From contig JAJZQA010000203.1 of NCBI GenBank assembly GCA_021810985.1, positions 1-5,123 on the forward strand: a stretch of DNA of 5,123 bases. Reading direction: 5' to 3'. Below the pieces are notes generated by a model, which was not told the DNA's origin, made no database searches, and saw only the letters and a list, made by a program, of their open reading frames with translations. Numbering within the stretch: the stretch's first letter is position 1; each line of letters begins with the position of its first letter. A program made the position numbers and the translations under genes. The DNA is from Deltaproteobacteria bacterium (GTDB taxonomy: Bacteria > Desulfobacterota > Desulfuromonadia > Geobacterales > Geobacteraceae). Positions 1 through 5,123 of this stretch are shown here, piece by piece.

Positions 1-241
1 GCATTTTCCTGAAGCGTTCCGCAAGAATCCGGCGGTGATCGCAGTGAACAAAATCAAACACGGATCTGCCGAGGAACTCCTCGACACTTTCCCCGGCAAG
101 AATCCGGATTCCGGAAGGGTTCATGAACAGAAACCTGAACTCGGAGGTAATAATGATTCCGTCCGGGGATAACTCCACCAGTCTGCGGTATCGCTCCTCA
201 CTCTCTCGGACGGCATCGAAAATCCGTTTCTTCTCGTCCAC
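1..241 (-). CDS. PAS-domain sensor protein, N-terminal part (3' end outside window)
   Basis: The first 80 codons are visible and the gene continues past the left edge. The protein opens with a charged helix (VDEKKRIFDAVRESEERYRR) and passes straight into a PAS fold: residues about 21-45 read LVELSPDGIIITSEFRFLFM, followed by N-P-S-G-I and, around residue 60, a G-R-S-V-F-D-F-V-H segment. This order (E-S-E-E-R-Y-R, L-V-E-x-S-P-D-G-I, N-P-x, L-G-R-S, H-x-x-x-R) is typical of PAS domains in histidine kinases, diguanylate cyclases and chemoreceptors. The output domain lies outside the window, so the class of signalling protein cannot be told. No signal peptide or membrane segment is seen before the PAS domain, which suggests a cytoplasmic sensor. 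GTG is chosen as the start because an in-frame TAG lies three codons upstream (TAG CTG CCC GTG) and a good ribosome binding site sits 9 bases before it. PAS identity is secure; the ligand is unknown. Confidence 0.82.
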   Translation of the reverse strand, partial: MDEKKRIFDAVRESEERYRRLVELSPDGIIITSEFRFLFMNPSGIRILAGESVEEFLGRSVFDFVHCDHRRILAERFRKM

Positions 242-250
242 GGGCAGCTA

Positions 251-257
251 CCTTTCC
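251..257 (-). promoter_or_regulatory. Ribosome binding site deciding the GTG start of the PAS gene
   Basis: On the minus strand GGAAAGG lies 9 bases before the GTG at 241. An in-frame TAG lies between the two, so translation in this frame cannot begin farther upstream. The only other nearby option would be the CTG two codons before the GTG, which is too close to this site. Confidence 0.6.
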
Positions 258-338
258 GGTAACATCACGGTATGACATAAACGGTTCGGCTTTCGGAAAT
301 ACTGCCACCACGCTGAAACCTGTCTTTCATCAAAAAGG

Positions 339-462
339 CTGATTAGCGTCAATCTTCCGTTGTGAGCCCCTTCTCCTTTAGGTCCTGAGGGTCCTCAGGA
401 CCCAGAGGGCCTAAAGGAGAAGGGACTGTGTAAAACCATAGCGGAAGATTGACGCTAATCAG
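339..462. repeat. Outer inverted repeat, 21-bp perfect arms, 124 bp overall
   Basis: The arms at 339-359 (begins CTGATTAGCGTC, ends CTTCCG) and 442-462 are perfect reverse complements over 21 bp. Pairing stops sharply at both ends. The 82 bases between the arms hold a second inverted repeat plus two unpaired stretches, 8 bases on the left (360-367) and 17 on the right (425-441). The flanks are A-rich on both sides (AAAAAGG before, GTAAAAAAG after) but do not form a clean target-site duplication. It could be a terminator, a small non-coding mobile element (MITE-like) or a dispersed extragenic repeat. Confidence 0.85.
368..424. repeat. Inner inverted repeat with a further palindrome at its tip
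   Basis: The arms at 368-382 (CCCTTCTCCTTTAGG) and 410-424 are perfect over 15 bp. Within the loop, 381-390 (GGTCCTGAGG) pairs with 393-402 over 10 bp, sharing two bases with the larger stem. An alternative register, 389-403 (GGGTCCT-C-AGGACCC), is also palindromic. The combined fold is a nearly continuous stem of about 23 bp with one bulge of roughly 9 bases at 401-409. Confidence 0.85.
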
Positions 463-487
463 GTAAAAAAGTAACCGCGTCCTTTCC

Positions 488-1747
488 TTAGCGGAGCGGA
501 GTCATGGTCATGATCTTCCGCGCCATATCGGGATATTTCGCAATGAAGCGCAGCTCGTCATCCACCAGGGGCTTCTGGGTGTGTACGTTCGCGTAACGTA
601 CCAATTCAAGGATGTCATTTGCTTCCTTGTCGTTGTGGAACTCTATCTCCAACTGGTCGTAGACGTTGCGGAATCCTTTGATGCCGCTGTATTCGCCGGC
701 GGTAATCTCCCGGCCGGTATCGATGATTTCCGGCTCGCCCCGGCCCAGTTCCTCGAAATCATATAATTCGTAATTCCGGCGATTCTTCAAAGCTCCGTCA
801 GCATGGATTCCGGACTCATGAGCAAAGGCATTGGCACCGACGCCCACCTGATTCATGGGAATCGGCACGCCGAAGGCGTAGGAGGCGTACTTGGCGATCT
901 TCCAGGCCTTTGTGAGGTCCACCTGCTCATCGAGCAGGTATTTTCCCGCAAGACCGCTGGCTTTCTTCATGGCCAGAATCACCGAGACCAGGTCCGCGTT
1001 GCCGGCCCGCTCGCCCATGGAGTTGATAGCGGTGTTGATATAGGCATCGACGCCGCCGTCGATGGCTGCCTTGGCGCCGGCAACGGAGCAGGCCACGCCA
1101 AGCCCCAGATCGTTGTGGCAGTGCAGTTCGATCGGCATCTTCACTTCCTCTGCGATCATCCGGATCCGGCGATAGATGGTAAACGGGTCATCATAGCCAA
1201 GGGTATCGCAGTAGCGGAAACGGTCGGCACCCGCTTCTTTGGCGCGGAGCGCGAAACGGACCAGGTACTCATCGTCGGTCCGGGAGGCATCCTCGGCATT
1301 CACCCCGACAATCTCCGCGCCGAGGCTTTTCGCCAGCTGCACATTTTCCGTCATGATATCGAGAAGATTGGGAACGGCAGGGTTTTCTTCCGGATTTCTG
1401 ACGATCCGGCCGCTGAACTTGCCTTCAGTCATCAGTTGTGAGGTGGAAATGGAGAGGTTCACATTTTTCAGTTTGCCGCTTTTGAACGATTCCTTGATCT
1501 CTTCAGCCCGCATCGGACACCAGCCACTCAGCTTGATCGGCTGCAGAACGCCCATTTCCGCCAGTTCAAGATTGGCTTCGATATAGTTTTTCTCATGATG
1601 GGTAAAGGGAAAGCCGAACTCACTCTGATGGATTCCCATTTCATTGAGAAGCATGTTGATTATGGTTTTTTCCAGCTTGGCCAGGCCAAGGCGCGAGGTC
1701 TGCACCCCGTCCCGATTGGTCACATCAACGATATAAATTTTCGGCAT
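488..1747 (-). CDS. Citrate/homocitrate synthase family enzyme, probable Re-citrate synthase
   Basis: This complete 419-residue protein belongs to the HMGL-like TIM-barrel family that includes 2-isopropylmalate, homocitrate and Re-type citrate synthases, which join acetyl-CoA to a 2-oxo acid. Visible catalytic features are D8 and R12-D13-G14-x-Q16 in the first strand, E152-D153-A-S-R156, the metal-binding H209-C-H211-N-D pair, G-E-R-A-G-N (245-250), and H310-E-S-G-I-H315 in the C-terminal subdomain. The LeuA C-terminal regulatory domain is absent: the protein ends soon after the subdomains that follow the barrel. The opening motif is D-V-T-N-R-D-G-V-Q, where LeuA, NifV and AksA usually have D-T-T-L-R-D-G-E-Q. 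As I recall, the N-R-D-G-V-Q form, S-E-F-G-F-P (42-47) and the end L-V-x-D-E-L-x-F-I-A-K-Y-P match the Clostridium kluyveri Re-citrate synthase type, so citrate from oxaloacetate is the favoured reaction; homocitrate synthesis is the alternative. A ribosome binding site (GAAAGGA, 1756-1762) lies 8 bases before the ATG. No nif or amino-acid pathway genes are adjacent. Confidence 0.85.
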   Translation of the reverse strand: MPKIYIVDVTNRDGVQTSRLGLAKLEKTIINMLLNEMGIHQSEFGFPFTHHEKNYIEANLELAEMGVLQPIKLSGWCPMRAEEIKESFKSGKLKNVNLSISTSQLMTEGKFSGRIVRNPEENPAVPNLLDIMTENVQLAKSLGAEIVGVNAEDASRTDDEYLVRFALRAKEAGADRFRYCDTLGYDDPFTIYRRIRMIAEEVKMPIELHCHNDLGLGVACSVAGAKAAIDGGVDAYINTAINSMGERAGNADLVSVILAMKKASGLAGKYLLDEQVDLTKAWKIAKYASYAFGVPIPMNQVGVGANAFAHESGIHADGALKNRRNYELYDFEELGRGEPEIIDTGREITAGEYSGIKGFRNVYDQLEIEFHNDKEANDILELVRYANVHTQKPLVDDELRFIAKYPDMARKIMTMTPLR

Positions 1748-1833
1748 TTTGTGATTCCTTTCTCGGTTACAGCATAGATTGTATTCATAGCAGCCCGTAG
1801 ATCAGCCAGAGAAAAAGGCACGGTGCGCTTGAA

Positions 1834-1862
1834 TGTATAAGTCTAAAGTCAAATCCAGTTAA
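1834..1862 (-). promoter_or_regulatory. Possible sigma-70 promoter of the synthase gene
   Basis: On the minus strand TTAACT (1857-1862) and TATACA (1834-1839) are separated by 17 bases; each matches four of six consensus positions. Transcription would begin near 1827, leaving a leader of about 80 bases. An additional TTGACT lies inside the spacer but has no -10 box at a suitable distance. This is a pattern match only. Confidence 0.3.
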
Positions 1863-1879
1863 AGGCAAGCAAAGAAATT

Positions 1880-1999
1880 TCAGGGACTTCGGCGTCTCAG
1901 GAACAAGAGAGCAACAGATTTGATTTGTGGATAGCGGGAAATAGTCTCCTGAAAAACAATCCGTAAGGAACGGGCAAAACCCTTCTCGTCTTCAGCCAT
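1880..1999 (-). other. Unassigned 39-codon open frame after nikR
   Basis: An ATG 25 bases past the nikR stop opens a 39-residue frame beginning MAEDEKGFARSLRIVFQE and ending in an Arg-rich tail (LRRRSP). The frame is also open upstream into the end of nikR. No good ribosome binding site is seen: the only purine-rich bases (AGG) are three bases from the ATG. I do not recognise the product. It could be a small gene, the remnant of a lost downstream gene, or chance. The rest of the 1748-2024 gap shows only the possible promoter above. Confidence 0.15.
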
Positions 2000-2024
2000 C
2001 AGCCTGATCAGCTGGTTTTGTTCC

Positions 2025-2444
2025 TTAGTGCAGCTCCTGGCCGGTAGTGGTCATGACCAGCTTGCCGTGCTTCACTCCCTTTACCCCGATCAATTCATCG
2101 GCGATCTTCTTCACCTCGCTGGCCTTACCCCGCACCACCAGCACTTCCAGGCAGTTGTGGGCATCCAGGTGGACATGGAGAGAAGAGACGATCTGATCAT
2201 GGTGGGCATGCTGCTGTTCGGTGAGCTTGTCGGCAAGGTCATGCACATGGTGATCATAGACCAGTGTGACCGTACCCACGGTTGCCTCGTCACCGTTCTC
2301 CCACTTCAATTCCACCAGCGACGCCCGGATCAGGTCGCGAATTGCCTCGGAACGGTTCAGATAGCCCTTTTCCTCGATCAGATGGTCAAAGCTCTTCAGC
2401 AACTTGTCGTCGATGGAAATGCCGAAGCGTATTGTTTCACCCAT
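2025..2444 (-). CDS. nikR: NikR family nickel-responsive transcriptional regulator
   Basis: This complete 139-residue protein has the two-domain NikR plan. Residues 1-48 form a ribbon-helix-helix DNA-binding domain (strand IRFGISID, then G-Y-x-N-R-S-E-A-I-R-D at 27-37). Residues from about 55 form the ACT-like tetramer and metal-binding domain. The high-affinity square-planar nickel ligands of E. coli NikR (H76, H87, H89, C95) correspond by motif alignment to H79 in Q-H-A-H-H-D, H90 and H92 in L-H-V-H, and C98 in N-C-L-E. All four are present, so nickel sensing should be intact. The C-terminal half (V-K-H-G-K-L-V-M-T near the end) resembles the Pyrococcus-type protein as I recall it. One oddity is G8 in the DNA-contacting strand, where Thr or Ser is usual. 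The ribosome binding site AGGAG (2451-2455) lies 6 bases before the ATG. It normally represses nickel uptake genes, but none is visible here, so its targets are elsewhere or it regulates itself. Confidence 0.95.
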   Translation of the reverse strand: MGETIRFGISIDDKLLKSFDHLIEEKGYLNRSEAIRDLIRASLVELKWENGDEATVGTVTLVYDHHVHDLADKLTEQQHAHHDQIVSSLHVHLDAHNCLEVLVVRGKASEVKKIADELIGVKGVKHGKLVMTTTGQELH

Positions 2445-2475
2445 GTTTGTCTCCTGGATCTTACTATCAATATGT

Positions 2476-2504
2476 TTAATAAATCAGACAATCGATGATT
2501 TCAG
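2476..2504 (-). promoter_or_regulatory. Possible promoter of nikR
   Basis: On the minus strand CTGAAA (2499-2504) and TATTAA (2476-2481) are 17 bases apart; each matches four of six sigma-70 positions. The predicted start near 2469 gives a leader of about 25 bases that contains the AGGAG ribosome binding site. The region is clearly AT-richer than the flanking genes. Pattern match only. Confidence 0.3.
2481..2501. promoter_or_regulatory. Candidate operator overlapping the nikR promoter spacer
   Basis: AAATCA at 2481-2486 and TGATTT at 2496-2501 form a perfect 6-bp inverted repeat with a 9-base spacer, lying between and touching the predicted -35 and -10 boxes of nikR. This is where a repressor would act. 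The half-sites and their 15-bp centre spacing do not match the E. coli NikR operator (GTATGA, 16 bases, TCATAC), so the binding protein is not known and the repeat may be chance in AT-rich sequence. Confidence 0.25.
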
Positions 2505-2520
2505 TTTCATATCTCGATCT

Positions 2521-2543
2521 CCTCCCCTTAGCTTAAGGGGAGG
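2521..2543. repeat. Perfect 10-bp hairpin after uvrA, palindromic extragenic repeat or weak terminator
   Basis: CCTCCCCTTA (2521-2530) and its exact reverse complement (2534-2543) flank a 3-base loop. The stem starts 17 bases past the uvrA stop, where a terminator would be expected. Neither strand has a T-run after the stem, so it is not a standard intrinsic terminator. The adjoining GGTCGGGAGGGGTTAGGTT (2542-2560) makes a larger C-rich block on the minus strand. This composition is typical of the dispersed CCCCTCCC-type palindromic repeats common between genes in many GC-rich bacteria, but a second copy is not present in this window. Confidence 0.6.
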
Positions 2544-2560
2544 TCGGGAGGGGTTAGGTT

Positions 2561-5123
<2,563 letters not shown>

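Larger units (their letters stand above)
332..462 (-). terminator. Probable intrinsic terminator of the synthase gene, built from nested inverted repeats
   Basis: The structure begins 25 bases past the stop of the synthase gene. On the minus strand a long nested hairpin (outer arms 442-462 and 339-359, inner arms 410-424 and 368-382) is followed by GG-pyrimidine-rich sequence CCTTTTTG, giving a run of five T at 332-336. On the plus strand the hairpin is followed by A residues, so termination is expected only for leftward transcription, which fits all the genes here. It is much larger than an ordinary terminator hairpin, so termination may be a secondary role of an inserted element. The T-run and position favour a terminator; efficiency is unknown. 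Confidence 0.6.

Noticed and set aside
280..310. A sigma-54 promoter before the PAS gene (TGGCAG followed by a GC)
   Set aside because: The spacing between the GG and GC elements is not the required 10 bases.
803..1441. A 212-codon plus-strand open frame inside the synthase gene
   Set aside because: It is the complement of a strongly supported gene, its translation shows no recognisable domain, and GC-rich codon bias often leaves such antisense frames open.
1951..1973. Small hairpin followed by T-run as a nikR terminator
   Set aside because: On the minus strand CCGT-TCCTT-ACGG is followed by ATTGTTTTT, but a 4-bp stem is too weak to call a terminator with confidence.

Overview
All genes I can support lie on the minus strand, so the biological reading order runs from high to low coordinates: uvrA (5' end outside the window), nikR, a citrate/homocitrate-synthase-family gene, then the beginning of a PAS-domain sensor gene that runs off the left edge. 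The protein styles (a bacterial UvrA, a NikR resembling those of anaerobes and archaea, an enzyme of the Re-citrate/homocitrate synthase type, a PAS sensor) and the fairly GC-rich coding sequence suggest an anaerobic bacterium, most likely a Geobacter/Desulfuromonas-type organism. This is inference from recalled family resemblance, not from a search.

Layout. 2561-5123: uvrA, about 853 codons, lacking only the N-terminal 85-90 residues. 2521-2543: a perfect 10-bp hairpin 17 bases past the uvrA stop, without a U-tract, resembling a dispersed palindromic repeat. 2445-2520: the nikR leader, with a plausible promoter and a 6-bp inverted repeat lying across its spacer. 2025-2444: complete nikR. 1748-2024: a 277-base gap with a possible promoter for the next gene and a 39-codon open frame of doubtful status. 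488-1747: complete synthase gene, 419 aa. 332-462: an elaborate nested inverted repeat followed on the minus strand by five T, the best terminator candidate here. 242-331: leader of the PAS gene, with a clear ribosome binding site. 1-241: first 80 codons of the PAS gene, from a GTG start.

The genes do not form an obvious single pathway. UvrA is DNA repair, NikR is nickel-responsive control, and the synthase condenses acetyl-CoA with a 2-oxo acid. Each gene seems to have its own start and end signals, so they are probably separate transcription units. No nickel transporter, nickel enzyme, nif gene or lysine/leucine pathway gene is visible beside nikR or the synthase.

I see no unmistakable new system. 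The points most worth a second look are the likely mis-annotation risk of the synthase (Re-citrate synthase versus NifV/LeuA), the nested inverted repeat at 339-462, and the unusual glycine in the NikR DNA-contacting strand.
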